From positions 1-35,654 of the forward strand of contig NZ_NPBY01000048.1 of assembly GCF_002272015.1 (NCBI RefSeq): a stretch of 35,654 bases of DNA. The letters run 5' to 3'. Below are positions 7,964-14,789 of this stretch, piece by piece. Under the pieces are notes generated by a model. The model was not told the origin of the DNA, searched no databases, and worked only from the letters and a program-made list of their open reading frames with translations. This DNA is from Paenibacillus campinasensis (GTDB taxonomy: Bacteria > Bacillota > Bacilli > Paenibacillales > Paenibacillaceae). Position 1 is the stretch's first letter. Every line of letters starts with the position of its first letter. Made by a program: the position numbers and the translations under genes.

Positions 7964-9445
7964 ATGCGGATTACGATCGATGCCGGAAAGACGGTGGACA
8001 CAGCAATTTATGCATTATACGAGGGGGATTCGCATCTTTTTCCCTTCAGTGAACTGAACAAGCGCCCCCATACCCTGACCTGGATTTATGCCCGTAACCC
8101 GGGGGAGCAGGACTGGCTGGCCGTCGGCATGGGGGAAGCCAGCCGTGCGACACGGGAACAGGTGCGCCGGACAGGCGCTGCCTGTGTCAGAGCGATGATG
8201 AAGGAGCAGCGTTCCGGCGCGGAGTTGATCCGATCCAGCTGCGGATCGGCACATGAAGGCAAAGGCTTGTCCCCGGAAGAGGAGCTGCAGGCATGGGCGG
8301 AAGGCTGGCTCTATGGATTGTATCGATTCACGAAGCATCGCGGACGGGAGGCGTATCAGCCGGAAGCAACCTTGAACTTGCGGCTGCAGGACTGGCCGGA
8401 ACTGACAAGGGAGCAGATTCAAGACATCCTTCACAGGGCGGCCGTTCGGTCGGAGGGGACCCGGCTCGCGCGCGATCTCGTCAATGATTCGCCTGAGTTG
8501 CTGAACCCGGAAGCGTTTGTCGAGTTGGTATGCGGGCGCTGGAAGGAGCAGCCGGTGCAAATCCAGGTATACCGTGGCCAGGAACTGGCAGAGCGTCAGA
8601 TGAACGGCCTGCTGGCCGTCGGGGCAGGCAGCAGGCATGAGCCGGCTTTAATCGAAATTACATACCGTCATGCACCCGATCCGGACGAGCTGCCGATCGC
8701 CCTTGTCGGCAAAGGGATTACGTTCGACATGGGCGGCATGAACGTCAAGACAGGGCGAGACATCAGTGATGCCCGCATGGACATGGGGGGTGCGGCGGCA
8801 GTAATCGGGGCGATGGATATATTGATATCCAGCCGCGCCCGGGTGAACGCCGTCGCCCTCATTGCCGTGGCAGACAATCTGCCAGGGCCGGATGCGATGC
8901 TCCCGTCTTCGGTCATCCGATATCCGAACGGCCTGACCGTCCAGGTGGCGAATACGGACGGAGAGGGGCGGCTCATCCTGGCTGATGCGCTGCTTCATGC
9001 CGCCGCAATGGGCGTTCGCAAAGTGATCGACATTGCAACGCTTACAGGCAATATCGGCACGGCGCTTGGACTTGAGCTTGCCGGCATATGGGGCGATGAA
9101 GAGATCACGCGTGATCTGGTTGAGATCGGGGAGCGCAACGGGGAACGGCTGTGGCCGATGCCGCTCGTGGAGGAATATGTGTCCGACCTGCGGAGCGATT
9201 ATGCTGACCTGCGCAATGTCGGTGCCTCGCCGCTGGCCGGAGCGATTTCAGCGGCGCTGTTCATCCGCCATTTCGTGGATGAAGACATGCAGTGGGTTCA
9301 TATCGATATGGCTGGAACCGTTCAGTACAAGCGGGAGTATCCTCACGCGGCGGCCGGGGCGACCGGATATGGTGCCCGGCTGCTGGCGGATTATGTACAG
9401 AAGCAGTTTCCGTCCCAAGTGAATCCTGCTTCGGATAGGAGGTGA
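7964..9445 (+). CDS. M17 leucyl aminopeptidase family protein
   Basis: A 493-residue cytosolic metallopeptidase. The divergent N-terminal domain (1-165) is followed by the catalytic domain with K250, D255 (VGKGITFDMGG), K262, D273 (MDMGGAAAV), and D332, E334, R336. The M17 signature NTDAEGRL reads NTDGEGRL, and the usual FDSGG reads FDMGG; metal ligands are retained. M17 enzymes remove N-terminal residues from peptides with two metal ions and usually form hexamers. Start set at ATG 7964 because AGAAGGAGGA ends 11 nt before it. In-frame ATGs at 7922 and 7934 overlap the asparaginase end but lack a ribosome site. It is translationally close to CutC downstream. Confidence 0.88.
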   Translation: MRITIDAGKTVDTAIYALYEGDSHLFPFSELNKRPHTLTWIYARNPGEQDWLAVGMGEASRATREQVRRTGAACVRAMMKEQRSGAELIRSSCGSAHEGKGLSPEEELQAWAEGWLYGLYRFTKHRGREAYQPEATLNLRLQDWPELTREQIQDILHRAAVRSEGTRLARDLVNDSPELLNPEAFVELVCGRWKEQPVQIQVYRGQELAERQMNGLLAVGAGSRHEPALIEITYRHAPDPDELPIALVGKGITFDMGGMNVKTGRDISDARMDMGGAAAVIGAMDILISSRARVNAVALIAVADNLPGPDAMLPSSVIRYPNGLTVQVANTDGEGRLILADALLHAAAMGVRKVIDIATLTGNIGTALGLELAGIWGDEEITRDLVEIGERNGERLWPMPLVEEYVSDLRSDYADLRNVGASPLAGAISAALFIRHFVDEDMQWVHIDMAGTVQYKREYPHAAAGATGYGARLLADYVQKQFPSQVNPASDRR

Positions 9446-9453
9446 GGAAGGGC

Positions 9454-10158
9454 ATGCTGCTGGAAGTCATTGCGACCTGTGTCCAGGACGCGATCACCGC
9501 CGAACATAGTGGCGCAGACCGGCTGGAGCTGATCACCGCCTTTACCGAAGGAGGGCTGACTCCTGGGATCGGTATGGTTCAAGAGGTTGTTCGTGCGGTT
9601 CAGATTCCGGTTCATGTGATGGTTCGTCCACACAGCCGTTCTTTCATCTACGATGCGTGGGACATCGCGACGATGGTCGCTGAGATCAAGGCGATTCGCA
9701 GCACAGGTGCTGCCGGAATCGTGCTTGGCGCGCTGACGGAGGACGGGATGATTGACGAACGCGCACTGGAGCAGATGCTTGCTGCAAGCGGAAGTTTGCA
9801 GGTTACTTTTCATCGGGCGTTCGATGAGCTGAAGGATCAGATGTCGGGGCTGGAGGTGCTGAAACAGTACGCTCCGGTTACGCGCATTCTGACATCGGGC
9901 GGCAAGCCGAAAGCGTGTGATGCCGTTCCGAGAATTCACCAGCTGGTCGAAGCGGCGCAGGACAGCCATATCCGGATCTTGGCGGGCAGCGGCTTGAGCC
10001 GGGCGATGATCCGGGATTTTGTTGAGCAGACGGGCGTATCCGAGGTGCATTTCGGGACATCGGTTCGTTACGGGCAATCGGCGCTCGCGCCGATTCACCC
10101 TGAAGAGCTGCGACGGGTTGCAGCCGCGCTGCAGCAGCTGCGCGAGTCAGCGAAGTGA
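9454..10158 (+). CDS. cutC: CutC family protein (TIM barrel)
   Basis: A 234-residue CutC-like protein. Typical motifs are LEVIATCVQDAITAEHSGADRLEL at the N-terminus, EGGLTPG (32-38), HVMVRP (54-59), GIVLGALTEDG, the FHRAFDE segment, RILTSGG and ILAGSGL. The usual RPRGGDFxYS segment reads RPHSRSFIYD. CutC was named for copper tolerance in E. coli but its biochemical role is unsettled; it is a TIM barrel often located in sugar or peptide operons. AGGAGGTGA lies 8 nt before ATG 9454; an in-frame GTG at 9442 is less likely. Its ribosome site overlaps the aminopeptidase stop, so it is coupled to it. Last gene of the ROK operon. Confidence 0.88.
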   Translation: MLLEVIATCVQDAITAEHSGADRLELITAFTEGGLTPGIGMVQEVVRAVQIPVHVMVRPHSRSFIYDAWDIATMVAEIKAIRSTGAAGIVLGALTEDGMIDERALEQMLAASGSLQVTFHRAFDELKDQMSGLEVLKQYAPVTRILTSGGKPKACDAVPRIHQLVEAAQDSHIRILAGSGLSRAMIRDFVEQTGVSEVHFGTSVRYGQSALAPIHPEELRRVAAALQQLRESAK

Positions 10159-10196
10159 AGATCTGACTTCGCTGCACCCGGAAGAAGGACGGCAAC

Positions 10197-10230
10197 AAGG
10201 CCATTCGAAGGTATCGAATGGCCTTTGTTC
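10197..10230 (+). terminator. Terminator of the ROK-CutC operon
   Basis: A perfect 12-bp stem (10197-10208 with 10214-10225) with an AGGTA loop, followed by TTTGTTCC. A smaller stem (10149-10156 with 10166-10173) overlaps the CutC stop codon. Confidence 0.8.
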
Positions 10231-10486
10231 CATTGCAAATAATCTGAATTATGGGTATTCAGGACGGGGCGCTGCGCTGTGTAAGGATCGTTAGCAGGGT
10301 TAAGTTGATTCATTGGTTAGCCCGGTTAAAGGCCCTTTGAAAGGCGAAATTAAAAGGTTAGTTAAAAGTCAGTTGAATTTTTGTAAACAACAAGAAAGTT
10401 TCATAGAGTAACACAATTGTCATGTTTTTTAACCTTTATTAGGCGGCCGATGGGCTTCGTTTATAGTGGAATCGACACGATAAAAC

Positions 10487-10501
10487 AATTGTCGGACAAT
10501 T
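10487..10501. promoter_or_regulatory. Inverted repeat upstream of the NlpC/P60 promoter
   Basis: AATTGTCGGACAATT is a perfect 7-bp inverted repeat with a one-base centre, ending 12 nt before the -35 box. The half-site CAATTGTC also occurs near 10412. It is a candidate operator. The remainder of 10231-10486 shows no gene; it contains several loose GTTA-type repeats and AT-rich DNA. Confidence 0.4.
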
Positions 10502-10513
10502 CCAAGGATATTA

Positions 10514-10543
10514 TTGACATTATGCGGGCTTGTATACTATATT
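10514..10543 (+). promoter_or_regulatory. Sigma-A-type promoter for riboswitch/NlpC gene
   Basis: TTGACA (10514-10519), an 18-nt spacer, and TATATT (10538-10543). It lies just ahead of the riboswitch and would start transcription near 10550. Confidence 0.65.
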
Positions 10544-10573
10544 AGAGAAGGTTACAAAACGTTAATGAATTTT

Positions 10574-10699
10574 TGCCGAATTTCGTCTGCAGAAAACGGG
10601 GGAACCATTCCGGGTGAATTATTCCCATGCTTTGCATTGAAGGGAATATAGGGAGCCTTCTACCGAACCCTTAGCTAACTCCGTAGGCATCGAAGGGAG
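10574..10699 (+). ncRNA. ydaO/yuaA-type c-di-AMP riboswitch
   Basis: The conserved blocks of the ydaO aptamer appear in order: GCCGAATTTCG, then ACGGGGGAACC, CGGGTGAATT, a variable arm, AGGGAGCC, and CCGAACCCTTAGCTAACTCCGTAGGC, ending in CGAAGGGAG. TGCC at 10574-10577 can pair with GGCA at 10686-10689 as the closing stem. In this class c-di-AMP binding switches genes off, often by termination; here the last conserved bases GAAGGGAG also act as the ribosome site of the NlpC/P60 gene, so control of translation is possible. Regulation of wall hydrolases by this riboswitch is well known in Firmicutes. Confidence 0.92.
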
Positions 10700-10709
10700 T
10701 ATGTATCTT

Positions 10710-11186
10710 TTGAAGAAGTTGGTTATTTCTTTATTAGGGTCTGCGATTATTTTTTCTTCTGGTGCCATGACCGCATTTGCGAATGAACAGCCAAGCTTTC
10801 AACGCGAGGTCAAACAGCTGGTGGGTACTCCTTATAAGTGGGGTGGATCAACTCCTCAAGGGTTTGATTGCTCCGGATTCGTATTATACATATTTAGAAA
10901 TTTCGATCTGAATTTGCCTCGTACATCTGAAGGCCAAGCCAAAGTCGGCGAGCATGTCGATAAAGATGATTTGCGTGTAGGAGACCTTGTCTTTTTCAAC
11001 ACAAGCGGTAAGGGGATCTCCCATGCAGGCGTTTATATCGGAGATGGACAATTTGTACATGCTTCCAGCAGCAAAGGGGTCAGAATCAGCAAACTGACCG
11101 AATCCTATTATCAGACCCGCTACGTAACGGCTCGGCGCGTGCTGGATCAGGAAAGTTATGCGAAGCTGGTGGGTGTGGCAAGCTAA
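10710..11186 (+). CDS. Secreted NlpC/P60 cell-wall hydrolase
   Basis: A 158-residue protein: a signal peptide with KK and a hydrophobic core, cleaved after TAFA (about residue 24), then a bare NlpC/P60 domain. The catalytic triad is visible as C54 (GFDCSGF), H105 (ISHAGVYIG) and H117 (FVHASS). Such enzymes cut gamma-D-Glu-DAP or related bonds in peptidoglycan stem peptides. There is no SH3 or LysM wall-binding domain. Start taken as TTG 10710 because GAAGGGAG ends 10 nt before it; ATG 10701, in frame, is only one base from that site. A c-di-AMP riboswitch immediately upstream controls it. Confidence 0.9.
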   Translation: MKKLVISLLGSAIIFSSGAMTAFANEQPSFQREVKQLVGTPYKWGGSTPQGFDCSGFVLYIFRNFDLNLPRTSEGQAKVGEHVDKDDLRVGDLVFFNTSGKGISHAGVYIGDGQFVHASSSKGVRISKLTESYYQTRYVTARRVLDQESYAKLVGVAS

Positions 11187-11213
11187 TTCGTCTACATATG
11201 AATTGTGACATAG

Positions 11214-11250
11214 AAGGACCGGCGAAGATATGTTAGCCGGTCCTTTCCTG
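11214..11250 (+). terminator. Terminator after NlpC/P60 gene
   Basis: A perfect 10-bp stem (11214-11223 with 11236-11245) with a 12-nt loop and TTTCCTGTT tail. Confidence 0.75.
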
Positions 11251-11346
11251 TTGGCAGATTTCATAATCAAGAGGACAGGTTATAATAAGAAGCAGGAAGT
11301 GGAAGCAGAGAGCAACCATTGGGAAGAACAGCAGGGAGGGAGCGCA

Positions 11347-11745
11347 TTGATCAAGTGGTGGAGGAAATGGATCAAAGGGGATGAAGCAGGGAAGACAAGC
11401 GAACCTGAGTCTAAGGAGGCTGGGGAAACGGCGCAGCCGGTAGGCGAGGCAATCGTCGAACTGCGGGGCCGCAATGTTCAGCGCAAGGTTGTACCGGTCA
11501 CCGGCCTGACGATTCTGGAATTGGCAGAGAGGAATGAAGTGGATTGGAATTCCTTCTGCAAGCGGGGAACTTGTGCGCGTTGCCGTTGTCTAGTCATCGA
11601 GGGAGCCGAGCATTTATCTGAACCGAACCTGGCGGAGGAGCGCAGGCTTGATCCGGAGGAGATTGATGAAGGCTACCGGCTTGGGTGCCAGAGCAAGCTT
11701 GCCTCCACCGGTGCTGTGATCATTAAGCATGCACCTTATTTTTGA
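11347..11745 (+). CDS. [2Fe-2S] plant-type ferredoxin domain protein
   Basis: A 132-residue cytoplasmic protein. A short basic/aromatic start (IKWWRKWIKG) and a Glu/Lys-rich linker (to about 33) precede a beta-grasp ferredoxin domain. The cluster ligands fit C71-x4-C76-x2-C79 with C114 as the fourth; C81 is extra. Such domains carry one electron to oxygenases, hydroxylases or reductases. Start chosen at TTG 11347, which follows AGGGAGG by 7 nt; no ATG with a ribosome site is in frame. It stands alone between two terminators. Partner unknown. Confidence 0.8.
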   Translation: MIKWWRKWIKGDEAGKTSEPESKEAGETAQPVGEAIVELRGRNVQRKVVPVTGLTILELAERNEVDWNSFCKRGTCARCRCLVIEGAEHLSEPNLAEERRLDPEEIDEGYRLGCQSKLASTGAVIIKHAPYF

Positions 11746-11767
11746 GCAGCGGTAGAACATGGGCTGA

Positions 11768-11818
11768 AGCAAGGGAGAAGCGGATGCGGCATCTGGTTCT
11801 CCCTTGCTGTTTTTGTTT
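11768..11818 (+). terminator. Terminator after [2Fe-2S] ferredoxin
   Basis: A perfect 12-bp stem (11768-11779 with 11797-11808) followed by GTTTTTGTTTAT. It lies between converging genes. Confidence 0.88.
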
Positions 11819-11834
11819 ATAGAAGCCGGGCCGA

Positions 11835-12533
11835 TCATGGCAGAACTGCTGCATCAAACCGGAGCACCTCCAGCAGCACTGGGGTGCCGGCTTGCAGGAG
11901 GTCGCCTGGGGAGGAGATGGTGAGTGCGGTGCTTGTAACAGAATAGATGGCCGCCTCCTGAACGATTCCGTTGATGTATAACCGCGAGTACCCGCTGGGA
12001 GTCACGTCCATAATACTGGTGACCGGCGCTCCGCTATTGTCCGTGAATTGACCGGCATTGATCACGAGCGGCGGGTCCAGCGGAACCGGCGCTGCGGTGG
12101 TATAGAAGTACCGCTCCAGCATGGGCAAAACAACGATCTGAGGGATGAGGGCGGAGCCTGGTATTCCCTGAGGCCCTTGCGGACCTGGGGGTCCTGGCGG
12201 TCCTGGCGGTCCCTGAGGGCCTGGCAGTCCTGGAGGACCCAGCGCTCCGGGAGAACCCGGTCCGCCTGGCTGTCCTGGTGGTCCCGGCCAGCCGGCATCT
12301 CCCTGATTGCCGGGAGCACCGGGCTGACCGGGAGGACCGGATAGGCCTGGCATGCCTGCGGCTCCCGGAGGCCCGGCAGATCCGAGAGTTCTCCATTCTG
12401 TGCGGGAACGGCCTTGCCGGGGCCGTCTTCGGGAACAGAGGCGCCGTCTGCTTCGCTGCCCACGCTTCTTGATCTTGCAGCGGCGCAGGGATCTTGCTGC
12501 GGTCTTGCTAACGCATTGGCCCAGATAAATCAC
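11835..12533 (-). CDS. Collagen-like protein with C-terminal DUF4183 domain
   Basis: A 232-residue protein in three parts: an Arg/Lys-rich head (1-50), 26 uninterrupted Gly-X-Y triplets (51-128, rich in GPP and GPQ), and a C-terminal domain (129-232) with the DUF4183 pattern ([35 protein letters not shown]). Collagen-like proteins with globular C-termini form the hair layer of Bacillus exosporia (BclA), so a spore-surface role is likely. The start is odd: the only usual start codon is GTG 12533, which is embedded in the AGGAGGTG ribosome site; a CTG nine bases downstream has better spacing. The DUF4183 gene on the other strand is divergent from it. Confidence 0.82.
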   Translation of the reverse strand: MIYLGQCVSKTAARSLRRCKIKKRGQRSRRRLCSRRRPRQGRSRTEWRTLGSAGPPGAAGMPGLSGPPGQPGAPGNQGDAGWPGPPGQPGGPGSPGALGPPGLPGPQGPPGPPGPPGPQGPQGIPGSALIPQIVVLPMLERYFYTTAAPVPLDPPLVINAGQFTDNSGAPVTSIMDVTPSGYSRLYINGIVQEAAIYSVTSTALTISSPGDLLQAGTPVLLEVLRFDAAVLP

Positions 12534-12754
12534 CTCCTCCTGTCTGTCTTTACGGTAACATATGCGCGGACCCCGCTATCGGAATAGACGTCCACATAGG
12601 CCGATGGAATATTGCCGAAAAACTTGCAATGAATGATAGAATCTAGTTTGTTGTCTGAATCCAAAGTCGGTGATCGAACATTTAATAAGATAGCAGCATC
12701 CTAAGCTGCTGATCGTGAACACGCATATTTCTGGATAGGGAAGGGGGAAACCGC

Positions 12755-13168
12755 ATGCCTGTTATCAAACCCGTGATTACGGCGATTGCCAGCGAGCCGG
12801 TTGCTACCGGGGGTGAAATCACAACGACAGTAACACCTGCGGTTACGCGATTTTTTGCCGCTGTAGCGGCGGAAATGATCGGTGCTGATGCCACGACCAT
12901 GCCGGCAGGGAGCTTCATTGATGATTCCGGGGCGCTCATTACGGAATTTCCGGCTTTGGCGGCGACAGACTATGTCAATGTGTATATTAATGGAATGCTG
13001 CAGCAAGCTTCACTCTTCACACTATCTACCACCGATTTAGTGCTGGATGCGATTGATGTGCCAGTCGGCGTTCCTGTTCTGATCGAGATTGGAAGTTTCG
13101 CAGGCACTTCTTCAACGATCACAGCCCAGCCTACAATTTCGGCGCCTACGATTACGATTATTAGCTGA
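12755..13168 (+). CDS. DUF4183 domain protein, probable spore-surface protein
   Basis: A 137-residue protein made almost entirely of one DUF4183 domain (about residues 28-118), with AGSFIDDSG, YVNVYINGMLQQASLFTLSTTDL and GVPVLIEIG aligning with the C-terminus of the collagen-like protein encoded divergently. The tail is Thr/Ile/Ser-rich. There is no signal peptide and no collagen region. AAGGGGG precedes the ATG. The shared domain and divergent layout suggest both products are parts of the same spore or exosporium layer, possibly under sporulation sigma factors; no promoter was assigned with confidence in 12534-12754. Confidence 0.78.
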   Translation: MPVIKPVITAIASEPVATGGEITTTVTPAVTRFFAAVAAEMIGADATTMPAGSFIDDSGALITEFPALAATDYVNVYINGMLQQASLFTLSTTDLVLDAIDVPVGVPVLIEIGSFAGTSSTITAQPTISAPTITIIS

Positions 13169-13180
13169 TGGCATGAGCAA

Positions 13181-13214
13181 GTTGTCCCTGGCGGTGCCAG
13201 GGACAACCCTTATC
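13181..13214 (+). terminator. Hairpin terminator after DUF4183 gene
   Basis: A perfect 12-bp stem (13181-13192 with 13196-13207) with a GGT loop, 13 nt after the stop codon. The T-tract is weak (CCTTATC). Confidence 0.65.
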
Positions 13215-13323
13215 ATAGAAGCCGAAGTCTAGGCCTGGAATACATACGGGAGAGCGATGCTTATTTTCAACGTATGCCGGGAAGGTTAAAGTTACAATAC
13301 GACAGCAGGAAGGAGGGGAGACA

Positions 13324-13857
13324 GTGCCGCGCAATTTGGAATATGTGCCTTATGGTTATGAGCCGCCAGCAACCGGCAGCAAGGGGACTTTAATCTATTA
13401 TGATCTGTTTGAGCCTGTGGAGCTACCTCTGCTTGAGGATGCTGTGAAGCTGATGCATAGAAGATCGTTCTCCAGACTGGTTCTGTATCCGCTGCATGAA
13501 GAGACGGCCAAACGGATGTTCAAGGGCAAAGTGAGACCTTTTTACAAGCGGGAGCGGGAATTGGAAGAATGGATGATGGACAAGGAAGGTCAAAGCATCG
13601 TGCTGGAGTCCTTTGAATCCAAACGGAGAAAATATACGCCGATGGATACAGCGCTTCGCCATCTTGTTGATAAGTACAACGGGCCGTATTTTGTGCTGTT
13701 GACTGGGGAAATGGCCAACGCCTTTGCGTCGTTCAGCTCGTTCGAGGATTGGATCGTGAAGCTGCGATTGATTCTGTTGTCGGAGCCGCAGTATGTGCAT
13801 CCGCGGCTGGAGAAATATCGGCATCGGTGGGATTTGAGCGAGGATGAACGGGGATAA
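13324..13857 (+). CDS. Conserved-looking hypothetical protein, 177 aa
   Basis: I do not recognise this family. The protein starts at GTG 13324 with AAGGAGGGGAG close upstream. It is soluble, has no signal peptide, and seems to hold an alternating strand/helix fold: LIYYDLFEP, a helix, RLVLYPLHEETAKRMFKG, a strongly charged middle (KRERELEEWMMDKEG), then YFVLLTGEMANAF and FEDWIVKLRLILL. The region around residues 45-75 vaguely recalls nucleotide-binding folds, but no catalytic motif is clear. It is a single gene between the DUF4183 gene and the convergent CD3324-type gene. Confidence 0.65.
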   Translation: MPRNLEYVPYGYEPPATGSKGTLIYYDLFEPVELPLLEDAVKLMHRRSFSRLVLYPLHEETAKRMFKGKVRPFYKRERELEEWMMDKEGQSIVLESFESKRRKYTPMDTALRHLVDKYNGPYFVLLTGEMANAFASFSSFEDWIVKLRLILLSEPQYVHPRLEKYRHRWDLSEDERG

Positions 13858-13877
13858 ATCCGGATAAAAATTGAAAG

Positions 13878-13903
13878 GGACTGGCCCCTTGTGGGAACAG
13901 TCC
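13878..13903 (-). terminator. Weak hairpin between convergent genes
   Basis: GGACTG and CAGTCC form a 6-bp stem across a 14-nt loop. On the minus strand it is followed by CCTTTCAATTTTT, so it may end the CD3324-type transcript. Confidence 0.45.
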
Positions 13904-13944
13904 TATTTATAAATCCGCAGGTAGAGCCGCAGGCTCTCACCGCC

Positions 13945-14232
13945 TTAGCTCCCCACACGGGTAAGTTTAAGTTTACTAATAATTTTGCGGACGCTTTCCC
14001 CTGACAGGTAGTAGGTCCGTTCCAATTCTTCGATTGTCCGTCCTTTACAGTAGGCGCGGTACATCTCCAAATTGCGTCGTTTAATGCGTTCTTTGGAACC
14101 GCTTAGTTCACCCCAGCCGGCTCTTTGCTCGCTTTGTTTCGGTATGTAGAGAAGTTCTCCGTCTATATACTGTTGAATTTGCTGCAGCAGCTCGGGGGGA
14201 AGCACTTCTCTTCCGTTTTTGTATTGGCCCAT
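13945..14232 (-). CDS. CD3324-family helix-turn-helix protein
   Basis: A 95-residue protein matching the CD3324 family of Mor-like small DNA-binding proteins of Firmicutes: an N-terminal part with LPPELLQQIQQYIDGELLYIPK, a GxxxGSKERIKRRNLEMY motif, and a C-terminal HTH (TIEELERTYYLSGESVRKIISKL, about 65-88). The family is widespread and its targets are largely unknown. GGAGGG precedes the ATG. A 45-codon frame with a strong ribosome site overlaps its start on the same strand. Further upstream on that strand lie two homologous short-ORF/hairpin units, which it might regulate. Confidence 0.8.
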   Translation of the reverse strand: MGQYKNGREVLPPELLQQIQQYIDGELLYIPKQSEQRAGWGELSGSKERIKRRNLEMYRAYCKGRTIEELERTYYLSGESVRKIISKLKLTRVGS

Positions 14233-14300
14233 CGATACCCTCCTCTTTCTGTATCCAACTGCAAGTTATCGTTAGGTTTCAAAACAATTGCATTGATCAT
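14163..14300 (-). CDS. Possible small protein (45 aa) overlapping the CD3324-type start
   Basis: An ATG at 14300 lies 6 nt after AAAGGAGGAGG, one of the strongest ribosome sites in the window, and opens 45 codons (starting MINAIVLKPNDNLQLDTE) that end inside the CD3324-type gene in another frame. The sequence beyond residue 23 is shaped by the overlapping gene, so it may be a leader that couples translation to the HTH gene rather than a functional protein. The reason to list it is the ribosome site, not homology. Confidence 0.35.
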   Translation of the reverse strand: MINAIVLKPNDNLQLDTERGGYRWANTKTEEKCFPPSCCSKFNSI

Positions 14301-14381
14301 GCTTTCCCTCCTCCTTTCGTGAAATTTAAATGGGTTTCATTGCATTCTTCGTCATATTCGAGTTCACAGTCAAAAATATAT

Positions 14382-14403
14382 AGGGAGCCCCGAGGGGCTC
14401 CCT
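14382..14403 (-). terminator. Terminator of short-ORF unit 1
   Basis: On the minus strand, AGGGAGCCC and GGGCTCCCT form a 9-bp stem with a CTCG loop followed by ATATATTTTT. It closes unit 1. Confidence 0.85.
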
Positions 14404-14419
14404 GGTAACGGGTATTCGC

Positions 14420-14452
14420 TTACGCGAATACCACCTCGTGGATCTGAATCAA
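14420..14452 (-). CDS. Candidate 10-aa peptide, copy 1
   Basis: TTG 14452 to TAA 14420, encoding MIQIHEVVFA. AAAGGAGG lies 9 nt before the TTG, an ideal distance. The frame is preserved in copy 2 at 14757-14789 (MIQNNEVVSA) with the same spacing and stop codon. The stop codon is the loop of a GTAA (GNRA-type) hairpin. Candidate leader peptide or secreted/signalling peptide; translation is unproven. Confidence 0.4.
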   Translation of the reverse strand: MIQIHEVVFA

Positions 14453-14645
14453 TTCGTTCAGCCTCCTTTCCGCTCATTTCGTCGGCCCGACATGTATATT
14501 AAGCCATAGAATGATATGGAAAAGCAAGAGAGAAAACAATATTAATTGTTTTTTACCAGACCGGGGGTTCCTTAGTGATTCGGTTTATAAAAATCGGCTC
14601 CATGTCCGTTCATCGCATACAGCTACCCTATCAGGCTGCAAGTCT

Positions 14646-14654
14646 ATTATAGCA
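14646..14654 (-). promoter_or_regulatory. Extended -10 promoter towards unit 1
   Basis: On the minus strand TGCTATAAT combines a consensus -10 with the TGN extension. It would start transcription near 14639, about 170 nt before the ribosome site of unit 1. Direct copies of CAAGTGCG lie immediately upstream (14664-14685). Confidence 0.5.
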
Positions 14655-14715
14655 CCGAGAAGTCGCACTTGACCGCACTTGACGCTGGACGCCCTGAGAA
14701 CAATGAGTTATTCAA

Positions 14716-14742
14716 AAGGGGAGCCCTAACCGGGCTCCCCTT
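14716..14742 (-). terminator. Terminator of short-ORF unit 2
   Basis: On the minus strand AAGGGGAGCCC and GGGCTCCCCTT form an 11-bp stem with a GGTTA loop, followed by TTGAATAAC. Confidence 0.8.
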
Positions 14743-14756
14743 GATGCGGCGTCCGC

Positions 14757-14789
14757 TTACGCGGAAACCACCTCGTTATTCTGAATCAA
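14757..14789 (-). CDS. Candidate 10-aa peptide, copy 2
   Basis: TTG 14789 to TAA 14757, encoding MIQNNEVVSA. AAAGGAGG lies 9 nt upstream. Compared with copy 1, I-Q, E-V-V and the final Ala-stop are preserved. An ATG two codons long also occurs out of frame in the spacer and would compete. Translation unproven. Confidence 0.4.
   Translation of the reverse strand: MIQNNEVVSA

Larger units (their letters stand above)
14382..14558 (-). repeat. Short-ORF/hairpin unit, copy 1
   Basis: A unit of about 177 nt, homologous to 14716-14895. Read on the minus strand it has, in order: the shared block TGGTAAAAAACAATTAA (14558-14542), a TTAATATAC-like stretch, an inverted repeat around GTCGGGCCGAC, ribosome site AAAGGAGG (14469-14462), the inverted repeat CTGAA-N8-TTCAG, a 10-codon frame, a perfect 9-bp hairpin with GTAA loop over the stop codon (14432-14411), and a terminator. 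A possible promoter TTGTTT-17-TATCAT starts within the shared block. Confidence 0.75.
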
